Below are positions 36,241 through 44,422 of a stretch of DNA of 64,000 nucleotides, one piece after another. A program made the position numbers and the translations under genes. Numbering within the stretch: the stretch's first letter is position 1; the number at the start of each line of letters is the position of its first letter. The notes under the pieces were generated by a model. It was not told the origin of the DNA and did not search any database. It saw nothing but the letters and a program-made list of their open reading frames with translations. This DNA comes from Brevirhabdus sp. (GTDB lineage Bacteria > Pseudomonadota > Alphaproteobacteria > Rhodobacterales > Rhodobacteraceae): assembly GCA_024637315.1 (NCBI GenBank), contig JAGXFH010000008.1, forward strand, positions 1 through 64,000, in the 5' to 3' direction.

Positions 36241-38625
36241 TTATGCAACGGCTGGCGTTACTCCGATCCGCCGCAGGGCGGCATTGTTGTCCATCATCGC
36301 GATGGTGCTGGCCGGGCAAGTGCCTTGGAACGTACTTCGGACCAGGCTCTCGTCGTCGGGGCAGGACACGTCGGCGAAAAGCTGCCAGTCGCCGCCGAAT
36401 TGCGGCTGCCACTCGAAGGGTCCGACCCTGACGGAGGCGCCCGGCGGTACATCGAATGGGACGACTGCACTCGCCGCATGGGCCAACGCTGACCAATCGT
36501 CGGACCAGTCGATACCTTCTGCCACTCGGCGCGCCGCGACCCGTGCAGTCACGTTCAAGGCAGGTGCCGATCCGCGATTCGACACGGTGACGAACACGAA
36601 GGTCGGTTGACCTTCCTTTGGGGTCTGACTGATGCTGCCGCCGTCATTGTTGCGCCGAATTATCAGACCCGGCGGCCCGGTGATTTCGTTCGCCGCATGC
36701 GCATATCCGCCGGCGCGTCCATCGTCGATGAAGATGTCGACCTCTGGGGGCGCTCCGGCAGATGCGACAGGCGCAGCGGCGCCCGGCGGCTGGAACAGCC
36801 CCTGCTGTTCGAACGACCAGCGCAGCACCTTCGCCAGCAGACCGGTGGCGATGGGGGGAACGGGCGGGGTAGAGAACATGTCCGCCTCGACCATCGCCAA
36901 GAACAGTTCTTCGGCATTCTGCGGCTGGGCCACCGGACTGAGCGCCGATATCGTTTCCAGCAGCAACCAGACCGTCCGCAGCGAGGCATTCTGTCGGGCC
37001 TGAACGTCGACCGACCCGCCGCCGACCGAACGGTACAGCCGGAACAAGGTCGAGGACAGGATCTGCTCGCGGTCATATCCGGCGCGATCACCCGAAAGGA
37101 TATGCCCAACCGGCAGTGGGTCATCATTGATGCCACCCCAGGCGAATCCCGAAGCAGGTCCATGGTCGTGCCTCCGGGCGATGATTGTCCATGGAAATGT
37201 CCTACCGGTGTCAGGGGCTTGCGATTCGGGATCGAGAAGGATCGCCGCGATGGAATCTCCGGGGCTGTGCGCGAACCGGAAATTAGGCGAATCCAAATGA
37301 TCCCATAGGATTGCATGCCCAAATTCATGCCAAGTCACGCGCTGTTCCACGGCCATCCCGATCAACGAATTGGGGGCGAGCAGCGCAAATCGGAACCCGT
37401 CGGAGCCATTGCTGGTAGCGTTGCCGGGGGCCTGGGCATTCACCGCATTCGCCTGTCCGCCAATGGTCGCACGATGATCGACCGTCACCGGAAAGGTCGT
37501 TCCATCGAAGAACTGCCGGACGTCATATCCAAGCCGCTCAACCAGACGGAAACACTGATCGCAGTGGAAATAGCCATTGATCGCCGCGAAATCGTCGGTC
37601 GGCACTGATGCTTCGAAACGTTGCCCGATTGGCACCGTAGGCGCTGCAAGGTTCGGCGGCGAGACATTTGCCACCCGGACGAAAGGCCCTGTTAGCCGAT
37701 GGACCAATCCGTCGTTTTCAACACCTGGAAGTTCGACGATCTCTCGCAACTGATCAAGTATGCTGGCGGGCGCTGTGGGCGCGGTATCGGTACCGTTCTT
37801 GGTCAGCGGGTCGGCGATCAGCACTGTCCCGTCAACGCAACTGACCAGGGCTTCGATCCGCAGGACCGCGCCGGTGACGGGCTCGATGAAGGCTTGCCAA
37901 TTCAGTGGTCCCCAGCCTTTGATCGTGCATCGAAACATGAACTCGCCCACGACATAGTGTCGTCCGTGAACGATGCCGTCGGGCACGTCGGGCGGGTTCA
38001 GCCGGGGACAGGCCTCAACCGAGGTTGAGTCGGGTTCTCCGACTGCATTGCCGCGTTCGTTCTTGTCGTAGCGATAGATCAGAAGTCGCCGGCGGGAAAT
38101 TTCGACGTCGTAATCCACCCCCAGCAGGTCCGAAAGCAGCGCGGAGTCTACCTGCTCTGGCAAGAACGGCGCTTCAGGCGGCGGCGGCGTGATTTCTCCC
38201 ATGTCCTGCTGGATCGTGCTGCTGGCCCCGACGACGGCCATCGGCGTTCCCCGCAAGCGGACGCTGACACCGGATTGCCAGACCGGCAGCCCCATCATCG
38301 TCTGAGAGTAAGAGATCGTTGCCTTGTTTGATGAGATCTTTTCCTCCGCCATGTTCAGGTGCTGGCCGTCATCGCCTTGGACCGAAGCATCCAACTCCAT
38401 CGCGGTAGTGGCATCATCGGCCATTGACTCGTCGACGCCAAAACTGGGAAGCACCTCGCGTAGATAGGCCCTGGCCAGGGCGTGCGGTTCGAGAACCTCT
38501 CGATGGCCCGCGAGGGCGTCGACCGAGTCCGGCCCGTAATATGGTTTGGTCGGATGGCTGACTTGCGTTACCCGGCCTTCCGCATCTCGCGTGACAGCCA
38601 TGTCCGAGCTGATTTCGAATGCCAT
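36241..38625 (-). CDS. Putative zinc metallopeptidase-like protein with HEFGHAILWDH
   Basis: This 794-aa protein has no clear family name for me. Residues 433-443 read HEFGHAILWDH: an HExxH zinc motif plus a histidine at the metzincin spacing (HExxHxxxxxH), though the usual glycine is Leu. The segment just after (DSPNFRFAHSPGDSIAAILLDPES) recurs in gluzincin-like contexts where an acidic residue is the third ligand, so the clan is unsettled. The N-terminal 250 residues resemble the propeptide/FTP arrangement of M4/M36 peptidases (SYSQTMMGLPVWQSGVSVRL). The C-terminal 200 residues look like a CARDB/Ig-type repeat (VTVSNRGSAPALNVTARVAA). There is no signal peptide. AGGAGG lies 6 nt before the ATG. 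Confidence 0.65.
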   Translation of the reverse strand: MAFEISSDMAVTRDAEGRVTQVSHPTKPYYGPDSVDALAGHREVLEPHALARAYLREVLPSFGVDESMADDATTAMELDASVQGDDGQHLNMAEEKISSNKATISYSQTMMGLPVWQSGVSVRLRGTPMAVVGASSTIQQDMGEITPPPPEAPFLPEQVDSALLSDLLGVDYDVEISRRRLLIYRYDKNERGNAVGEPDSTSVEACPRLNPPDVPDGIVHGRHYVVGEFMFRCTIKGWGPLNWQAFIEPVTGAVLRIEALVSCVDGTVLIADPLTKNGTDTAPTAPASILDQLREIVELPGVENDGLVHRLTGPFVRVANVSPPNLAAPTVPIGQRFEASVPTDDFAAINGYFHCDQCFRLVERLGYDVRQFFDGTTFPVTVDHRATIGGQANAVNAQAPGNATSNGSDGFRFALLAPNSLIGMAVEQRVTWHEFGHAILWDHLDSPNFRFAHSPGDSIAAILLDPESQAPDTGRTFPWTIIARRHDHGPASGFAWGGINDDPLPVGHILSGDRAGYDREQILSSTLFRLYRSVGGGSVDVQARQNASLRTVWLLLETISALSPVAQPQNAEELFLAMVEADMFSTPPVPPIATGLLAKVLRWSFEQQGLFQPPGAAAPVASAGAPPEVDIFIDDGRAGGYAHAANEITGPPGLIIRRNNDGGSISQTPKEGQPTFVFVTVSNRGSAPALNVTARVAARRVAEGIDWSDDWSALAHAASAVVPFDVPPGASVRVGPFEWQPQFGGDWQLFADVSCPDDESLVRSTFQGTCPASTIAMMDNNAALRRIGVTPAVA

Positions 38626-38773
38626 ATCCAACCTCCTGATCCTGAAGTTCGGCCTTGTGCCGATGCTCTCTTGATGCCGACGCCGACCGAGTGTCCGAGC
38701 GTCAAGAAATCATTGGTTGCAATGCATTTCCAATAGCACATTCTGGCCGCTCCAAGAAGCTGTAGGGATCTGC

Positions 38774-38817
38774 GAAAGCGCTTCCAAATTGACAAAAGCC
38801 GTTTCTGCTTCAATTTT
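38774..38817 (+). promoter_or_regulatory. LacI-type operator and sigma70-like promoter of the decayed dehydrogenase gene
   Basis: GAAAGCGCTTCC (38774-38785) is a near-perfect palindrome around AAGCGCTT, the form of LacI/GalR-family operators. It is followed by TTGACA (38789-38794), a 17-bp spacer and AATTTT (38812-38817). The disrupted dehydrogenase gene starts 50 bp on. Confidence 0.45.
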
Positions 38818-38866
38818 CGCTCACGTCCTGCGCTGCAAAGGATCGGATCCGGACGATTGGCGGGGG

Positions 38867-39722
38867 ATGAAAGCGCTTGCCTATGGCGGCCCTGGAGCGC
38901 TGGAATTTCGTGAAGAGCTGAATCTCGTGTAGGCAGCGGGTGAACTCTGATCCGAGTCGATGCGGTCGGCATCTGCGGCTTTGACGTGCATGCGTATCTG
39001 GGCCATGACAGCCGCCGTCCGGACCCTCTGATCCGGGCATGAGGCCGCCGGAGTGATAGTTGGCCGTGCGCGAAGGAGCTTTCGCTCAATATGTCGCTAT
39101 GCCAGCGACCAATCTCGTTGCCGTCCCGAACCATGCTCCCCTTTACAGAGCGGCGCGTGTCGAACCGATGGCGGTCAGTTGGCCCGCGGCGCGACTGGGT
39201 CTTGCAGCGCAACACCCCAAAGCAGAGCGCAACGCCCTCGTGCTGGGCGGCGAGGCGATCGGACTGGGTGCGGCTCTGGCACTCAGCGCGATAGGTGTTC
39301 CCGAGATCGTCATCATCGAACCCAACGCGGAGCGGCGGAGCGTCCTGAAAGCGAAATGCGGTGAAAACGCTCTGGCTTCGACCAAAGGGCAATTCGCCCC
39401 GGTTGTCGATGCAGTTGGCACTGCCGCGACGTGCGCCTCGGCCTCTGGCTTGGCGCAGCCGGGCGTGATCCTGAATATTTGCCTGCCAGCGTCATCGGTA
39501 CCTATACCCTTACGATCAAAGATTTTTCGGATGGCCGCAGAGACCGTTTTCGGCGGATACCTTGGCGACATGAACTGGTTCGAGCCCCACCCGCTTTGCA
39601 ACGGCGCGCAGGCGTTCGCCGAGTTGCGCTTTGGGCGCGCAGCGGCTCCGAAGATCGTGCTGGACCCCTGGGCGCGAACAAGCGCGGTAGAACGACGCAA
39701 ACACTGCCCGCGGTTGTCTTAG
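38867..39722 (+). pseudogene. Zinc-type alcohol (polyol) dehydrogenase, disrupted and partly deleted
   Basis: The reading MKALAYGGPGALEFREELNL stops after 21 codons. After a gap, fragments in other frames resume an MDR-family dehydrogenase: GAFAQYVAMPATNLVAVPNH, then the NAD fold VLGGEAIGLGAALALSAIGV with IIEPNAERR, then PVVDAVGTAATCASA and GVILNICLPASSV, and FGGYLGDMNWFE to the TAG at 39720-39722. The catalytic zinc region (GICGFDVHAYLGHDS- and GHE-like pieces near 38975-39050) is spread over frames. It resembles sorbitol or threonine dehydrogenases. A carbohydrate role fits the LacI-like operator upstream and the sugar transporter next door. Confidence 0.8.
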
Positions 39723-39862
39723 CATAGCATGCCGAGCCCAAGCGCCGCGCTATCCGGCTCGCTATAACGATTCGGAAAATAGTGAGACAGAAAGCATCGG
39801 AATTCATCTTCGAGCGCAGCGAGAGGCAGCGCAATTCCGATTCAACCTTTTCCTGAAATGCC

Positions 39863-41074
39863 TTAGCCGTCACCCAGTCCGACATTCGTATCCAGAAAAT
39901 ATCCATTGAAGATCGGCCCGCTAGCGGCACCGATGGTCCGGGCGTTTTCGCCGATGGAACCTTTCTCGATCGCCGGCCGGATAATTCCGCGTGTATCCAG
40001 TTCGTCCAGATGACGTTGGGCCGCCTGCACAATTATCTTCCGGACATCCGGAGGAAACGCGCCGTCGATGAATATGGCTTCAAAATCAACCACGGCGCAG
40101 GCGGACACACCGGCCTTGGCCAGTTCGCGCCCAACCTGCTCGGCCCAAGGCCCCACATATTCGGCGACTTCACTCCAATCTTGCGGTCGGTGCCAGAGCC
40201 GTTCGGGATCAATGCCCATGCTCGAAAGTTTCTCTTCAAGGATGAAGATCGACGCGGTATCGAGTAGCGCCTGGTCGGTGCCATCTGGTCCGACTGACCG
40301 TAATGGCCCGAACGCTCCGGCGTTTCCCCGGTGACCCTCATAGACCGAATGGTTGAGAACGATTCCTCCGCCAACAAAGGTGCCGACGAAGAAATAGGCG
40401 TAATCGCGATACTCCTTGCCGCGGCCAAATACATGTTCTGCACGGCAGGCTGCCGTGGCATCGTTCACGATCGACACCGGAAGATCGCTGAACTTCGCAA
40501 TTTCCTTGACGATGTCGACTCTCTTCCAACTCTCGAAATCTTCTGCCGGAGCGCCAAGCAATTCGTGCCAGTTCCAGATTTCGTGCGGGGCGGCGATGCC
40601 GATCCCGACTATTCGTTCGACCGTGCGCGGTTCCAGCCCGGCGATAAGGGTATCCAAACCTTCCTTGAGAAATTGGAAGATTTCCCTTGGAGCCGGATAG
40701 CGGTACGTAAGGTTGACCTGTTTCAGCACGACCCCGGTGAAGTCCATCAGCAGCAGCGTTGCACTTCGTCGACCGATCTTTAGTCCGATCGAGAACACGC
40801 CGTCTGGGGCAAGCGCGACCGGCGTGTAAGGCTTGCCGACTTTTCCTCTGACCGGCTCGCCCTTTACGATCAGCCCGTCGTTTTCCAGTTTTCGCAGGAT
40901 GACGGAAACCGTTTGCGGCGACAGCCCGGCCAGTTTTGCCAACTCGCTTCCGGGTTTGGCGTCGTACCTTTGGATCATCGAGAGGAGCAAGCGCTCGTTG
41001 AAATCGCGAACCCCGCGCTGGTTTACCCCACCGCTGAGTGACCGAACTTTCACCGTTCCATTTTCTTCGAGCAT
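39863..41074 (-). CDS. ROK-family transcriptional repressor, probable FrcR-like regulator
   Basis: The 403-aa protein has an N-terminal winged HTH (ELAKLAGLSPQTVSVILRKLENDGLI) fused to a ROK sugar-kinase-like domain (FSIGLKIGRRSATLLLMDF; SIVNDATAACRAEHVFG; YFFVGTFVGGGIVLNHSVYEG; HRGNAGAFGPL). I took the ATG at 41074, with GGGAG 7 nt upstream; two upstream ATGs lack such a site. The classic zinc-binding CxCGxxGC motif of ROK kinases is absent. It is divergent from the frcB gene across about 170 bp, the normal layout for a repressor of the transporter operon. Confidence 0.85.
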   Translation of the reverse strand: MLEENGTVKVRSLSGGVNQRGVRDFNERLLLSMIQRYDAKPGSELAKLAGLSPQTVSVILRKLENDGLIVKGEPVRGKVGKPYTPVALAPDGVFSIGLKIGRRSATLLLMDFTGVVLKQVNLTYRYPAPREIFQFLKEGLDTLIAGLEPRTVERIVGIGIAAPHEIWNWHELLGAPAEDFESWKRVDIVKEIAKFSDLPVSIVNDATAACRAEHVFGRGKEYRDYAYFFVGTFVGGGIVLNHSVYEGHRGNAGAFGPLRSVGPDGTDQALLDTASIFILEEKLSSMGIDPERLWHRPQDWSEVAEYVGPWAEQVGRELAKAGVSACAVVDFEAIFIDGAFPPDVRKIIVQAAQRHLDELDTRGIIRPAIEKGSIGENARTIGAASGPIFNGYFLDTNVGLGDG

Positions 41075-41112
41075 CAGCATTCTCCCAACCATAGAATGCA
41101 GGCTGTCATTAC

Positions 41113-41163
41113 ATAAATCAAGTTGAATTATTTATTGACACAAGCGGGAGAATCATTCAATTT
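41113..41163 (+). promoter_or_regulatory. Promoter of frcBCA with an AT-rich inverted repeat
   Basis: TTGACA (41135-41140), 17 bp, CAATTT (41158-41163). Just upstream ATAAAT (41113-41118) and ATTTAT (41130-41135) form an inverted pair around the small palindrome TCAAGTTGA (41118-41126). This could be the ROK operator. The start codon of frcB is 80 bp beyond. Confidence 0.5.
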
Positions 41164-41242
41164 TACTGACAACTCGGGAGCAGCGATGCTTGCCGGGGCC
41201 ACGGGAGAAATATCTGAACAAATTGTTCCTCGGGAGGAAATC

Positions 41243-42262
41243 ATGAAAAATCTACTAACTGGTACAGCGATTGCAGTGATGGCAATGTCCGGCGCCGCCT
41301 ATGCCGGCAGCCACAGCGTTTCCGCTTGCCTGATCACGAAGACCGACACCAACCCGTTCTTCGTAAAGATGAAAGAAGGTGCGGAAGCCAAGGCAGCGGA
41401 ACTGGGCGTCGAACTGAAATCCTTCGCGGGCAAAATCGATGGAGACCATGAGACGCAGGTTGCAGCTATCGAGACCTGCATTGCTGACGGCGCGAAGGGT
41501 ATCCTTCTGACCGCATCCGACACTGCCTCGATCGTTTCCGCAGTCCAGCAGGCGCGGGATGCGGGCCTTTTGGTCATCGCACTCGACACGCCGCTGGATC
41601 CGGCTGATGCAGCAGATGCTACATTTGCAACCGACAACTTCCTGGCCGGTGAGCTGATCGGCAAATGGGCTGCCGCCAAGCTGGGCGACGAAGCCGCCAA
41701 TGCAAAGATCGCGATGCTCGATCTGGCCGTCAGCCAGCCGACCGTCGGCGTTTTGCGCGATCAGGGCTTCTTGCAGGGCTTTGGCATCGAGCTTGGCGAT
41801 CCGAACAAATGGGGCGACGAAACCGATCCGCGGATCGTTGGCCATGATGTGACCGCCGGCAATGAAGAGGGTGGTCGAAAGGCAATGGAGAACCTTCTGG
41901 CAACCGATCCGATGATCAACGTGGTCTACACGATCAACGAACCCGCCGCCGCAGGCGCTTACGAGGCGCTGAAAGCATTTGGCCGAGAGAATGACGTGCT
42001 TATCGTATCGGTCGATGGTGGCTGTCCCGGCGTTCAGAACGTCGCCGATGGCGTGATCGGTGCGACCTCGCAGCAGTATCCGCTGCTCATGGCGTCGCTT
42101 GGAATAGAGGCAATTGCGAAATGGTCCGCCGACGGTACCAAGCCAGAGCCGACACCCGGCAAGGACTTCTTTGACACCGGCGTTTCGCTGGTAACGGACG
42201 AGCCGGTGGATGGAGTGGAGTCGATCTCGGTCGCTGAAGGCACCGAACGCTGCTGGGGCTGA
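41243..42262 (+). CDS. frcB: Sugar ABC transporter substrate-binding protein, FrcB-like
   Basis: The 339-aa periplasmic binding protein belongs to the CUT2 (ribose/fructose/xylose) group. It has a signal peptide ([21 protein letters not shown], cleavage after AYA) and the type I fold: [60 protein letters not shown], and [20 protein letters not shown]. The start is ATG 41243 with a strong GGAGG; an upstream reading would ruin the signal peptide. FrcB in Sinorhizobium takes fructose, ribose and mannose; the sugar here is inferred only from the family and the ROK partner. Confidence 0.85.
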   Translation: MKNLLTGTAIAVMAMSGAAYAGSHSVSACLITKTDTNPFFVKMKEGAEAKAAELGVELKSFAGKIDGDHETQVAAIETCIADGAKGILLTASDTASIVSAVQQARDAGLLVIALDTPLDPADAADATFATDNFLAGELIGKWAAAKLGDEAANAKIAMLDLAVSQPTVGVLRDQGFLQGFGIELGDPNKWGDETDPRIVGHDVTAGNEEGGRKAMENLLATDPMINVVYTINEPAAAGAYEALKAFGRENDVLIVSVDGGCPGVQNVADGVIGATSQQYPLLMASLGIEAIAKWSADGTKPEPTPGKDFFDTGVSLVTDEPVDGVESISVAEGTERCWG

Positions 42263-42317
42263 CCTCTGCGACTGCCGCTCGGGGTTGATTTAAAACCTGC
42301 AAGACTCGAAGATCAAA

Positions 42318-42347
42318 AAAGGGGGCGCGCCCTTGCCCGCCCCCTTT
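42318..42347 (+). terminator. Intercistronic hairpin between frcB and frcC
   Basis: AAAGGGGGCG (42318-42327) pairs with CGCCCCCTTT (42338-42347) around a 10-nt loop, with CTC next. Such a partial terminator or mRNA-stabilising structure commonly lets the binding protein be made in excess over permease and ATPase. Confidence 0.75.
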
Positions 42348-42382
42348 CTCGTTCCTGAAGCCAGGACACCCGGAGGAATTCC

Positions 42383-43444
42383 ATGTCAGACTCATCAAAC
42401 TATGAAGCAGCGTCAGCGGGCGGCCCGCAAAGCGTCGCCGAATTTGGCGAAGGGCACAGGTCTTTTATCAGCCGGTTCCAGCATGCGCTTCACGTCACGC
42501 CATCATTGGTGCCGCTGATCGTACTGGTATTGTCGATCGTGATTTTTGGGTTGCTATTGGGTTCCAAGTTTTTCTCACCGTTCGCGCTGACACTGATCTT
42601 GCAACAGGTTGCGATCATCGGAATAGTCGGGGCCGCGCAATCCCTGGTCATCCTGACGGCTGGGATCGATCTTTCGGTCGGTGCGATCATGGTGATGAGT
42701 TCGGTCGTCATGGGACAGTTCACCTTCCGTTATGGTCTGCCGGTTGAACTTGCGATTATCTGTGGCCTCGCGGCTGGTACATTCTTCGGCTTTGTCAACG
42801 GCTGGCTGGTGGCGGTCATGAAGCTGCCGCCGTTCATCGTGACTCTGGGAACCTGGCAGATCATTCTGGCGTGGAATTTTCTCTATTCCGCCAACGAAAC
42901 CATCCGAAGTCAGGATATTGCCGCCGAGGCTCCGCTGCTTCACCTCTTTGGTGAGAGGGTGACCATCGGGGGCGCGGTCTTCACCTTCGGCGTATTCTTC
43001 CTGATCGCCCTGGTTCTGCTTCTTGCCTATGTCCTGCGCCATACCGCCTGGGGGCGGCATGTCTATGCAGTCGGCGATGACCCGGATGCGGCCGAACTTT
43101 CGGGCGTCAATGTTCGCAGGACGCTGATCCAAGTCTACATGCTGTCCGGGCTGATCTGCGCTTTTGCGGGCTGGGCACTGATTGGCCGGATCGGATCGGT
43201 TTCGCCGACCTCGGGCCAGCTTTCCAACATCGAAAGCATTACGGCTGTTGTGATAGGGGGTATCTCGCTGTTCGGCGGGCGCGGCTCGATCCTGGGCATG
43301 TTCTTCGGTGCACTTATCGTCGGAGTGTTCACATTGGGCCTCAGGCTTCTGGGCGCCGACGCGCAATGGACCTTCCTGCTGATCGGCGCGCTCATCATTG
43401 GCGCCGTGGCGGTGGATCAATGGATTAGAAAGGTATCGGTCTGA
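42383..43444 (+). CDS. frcC: Sugar ABC transporter permease, FrcC-like
   Basis: The 353-aa inner-membrane permease of the CUT2/RbsC family has about nine or ten hydrophobic helices. The family segment LILQQVAIIGIVGAAQSLVI, TAGIDLSVGAIMVMSSVV, GFVNGWLVAVMKLPPFIVTLGTW and the late ESITAVVIGGISLFGGRGSILG are present. The ATG has a GGAGG site. Its stop overlaps the next ATG by one base. Confidence 0.88.
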   Translation: MSDSSNYEAASAGGPQSVAEFGEGHRSFISRFQHALHVTPSLVPLIVLVLSIVIFGLLLGSKFFSPFALTLILQQVAIIGIVGAAQSLVILTAGIDLSVGAIMVMSSVVMGQFTFRYGLPVELAIICGLAAGTFFGFVNGWLVAVMKLPPFIVTLGTWQIILAWNFLYSANETIRSQDIAAEAPLLHLFGERVTIGGAVFTFGVFFLIALVLLLAYVLRHTAWGRHVYAVGDDPDAAELSGVNVRRTLIQVYMLSGLICAFAGWALIGRIGSVSPTSGQLSNIESITAVVIGGISLFGGRGSILGMFFGALIVGVFTLGLRLLGADAQWTFLLIGALIIGAVAVDQWIRKVSV

Positions 43445-44220
43445 TGGAACCCATTCTCAAGGGACGCAACCTGGTCAAGCGCTACGGGCGTGTGACGGCA
43501 CTGGACGACTGCGATTTCGAACTCTACCCCGGAGAGATTTTGGCGGTCATCGGCGACAACGGTGCCGGCAAATCCTCGCTGATCAAGGCGGTGTCGGGGG
43601 CCGTGATTCCGGATGGGGGCGAAGTCTTTCTGGATGGCAAGAAGGTTAACTTCACCTCGCCGATCGACGCCCGCAATGTCGGCATCGAGACGGTCTACCA
43701 GACCCTTGCAATGTCGCCCGCGCTGTCAATCGCCGACAACATGTTCATGGGGCGAGAGATTCGCAAACCAGGCTTCCGCGGCAAGTGGCTGCGGCAGCTG
43801 GACCGCTCGGCTATGGAGAGGATCGCGCGCGAAAAGCTGACGGAACTGGGGTTGATGACCATCCAGAACATCAATCAGGCGGTCGAAACACTTTCAGGTG
43901 GTCAGCGTCAAGGCGTTGCGGTCGCCCGCGCGGCGGCGTTCGGCTCCAAGGTCATAATTCTGGACGAACCGACAGCTGCGCTTGGCGTCAAGGAGTCCCG
44001 GCGGGTGCTGGAATTGATCCTCGACGTCAAATCGCGGGGTATTCCGATCATCCTGATCAGCCACAACATGCCGCATGTCTTCGAGGTGGCTGATCGGATT
44101 CATGTCCACAGATTGGGCAAGCGCCTCTGTGTCATCAATCCCAAAGACTACACGATGTCGGACGCCGTGGCGCTGATGACCGGCGCAAAGGAGCCACCGC
44201 AGGAACCCGTCGCCGCATAG
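43444..44220 (+). CDS. frcA: Sugar ABC transporter ATP-binding protein, FrcA-like
   Basis: The 258-aa protein has a single ABC domain, as in FrcA, rather than the fused two-domain RbsA form. Walker A is GDNGAGKSSLIK, the signature is LSGGQRQGVAVARA, Walker B is VIILDEPTAALG, and the switch histidine is in LISHNMPHVFE. No sugar kinase gene follows, unlike the Sinorhizobium frcBCAK operon, so phosphorylation of the imported sugar must be encoded elsewhere. Confidence 0.88.
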   Translation: MEPILKGRNLVKRYGRVTALDDCDFELYPGEILAVIGDNGAGKSSLIKAVSGAVIPDGGEVFLDGKKVNFTSPIDARNVGIETVYQTLAMSPALSIADNMFMGREIRKPGFRGKWLRQLDRSAMERIAREKLTELGLMTIQNINQAVETLSGGQRQGVAVARAAAFGSKVIILDEPTAALGVKESRRVLELILDVKSRGIPIILISHNMPHVFEVADRIHVHRLGKRLCVINPKDYTMSDAVALMTGAKEPPQEPVAA

Positions 44221-44422
44221 AAATGCGCCGCCCCGCCGGCGACTTGCGGAACCGCAAATGGCGGTGGCTTCAGATTGGTGCGGCCACCGGACCACTTGCA
44301 CACGGATATGATCCCGTCGGCGATCTTGTCGGTGGCGGCGATACCAATGATTGAACGATCACACTATATGGGTGCCGACCCTGAACCGGCCCGACCTCTG
44401 AAAATCCAACAAGGCAAGACAC
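44221..44422 (+). promoter_or_regulatory. Leader region of the glycogen operon
   Basis: This 202-bp gap contains the palindrome TTGCGG-AA-CCGCAA (44244-44257) and a TATATG near 44366 that could be a -10 without a clear -35. It must hold the glg promoter, but I cannot place it securely. Confidence 0.35.

Noticed and set aside
38568-39392. Long minus-strand open frame opposite the dehydrogenase relic
   Set aside because: No ribosome site or domain; it is antisense to clear dehydrogenase fragments and crosses the protease leader.
39502-40032. Minus-strand open frame overlapping the end of the ROK gene
   Set aside because: It overlaps a well-supported ROK gene in another frame and the dehydrogenase relic; no protein pattern.
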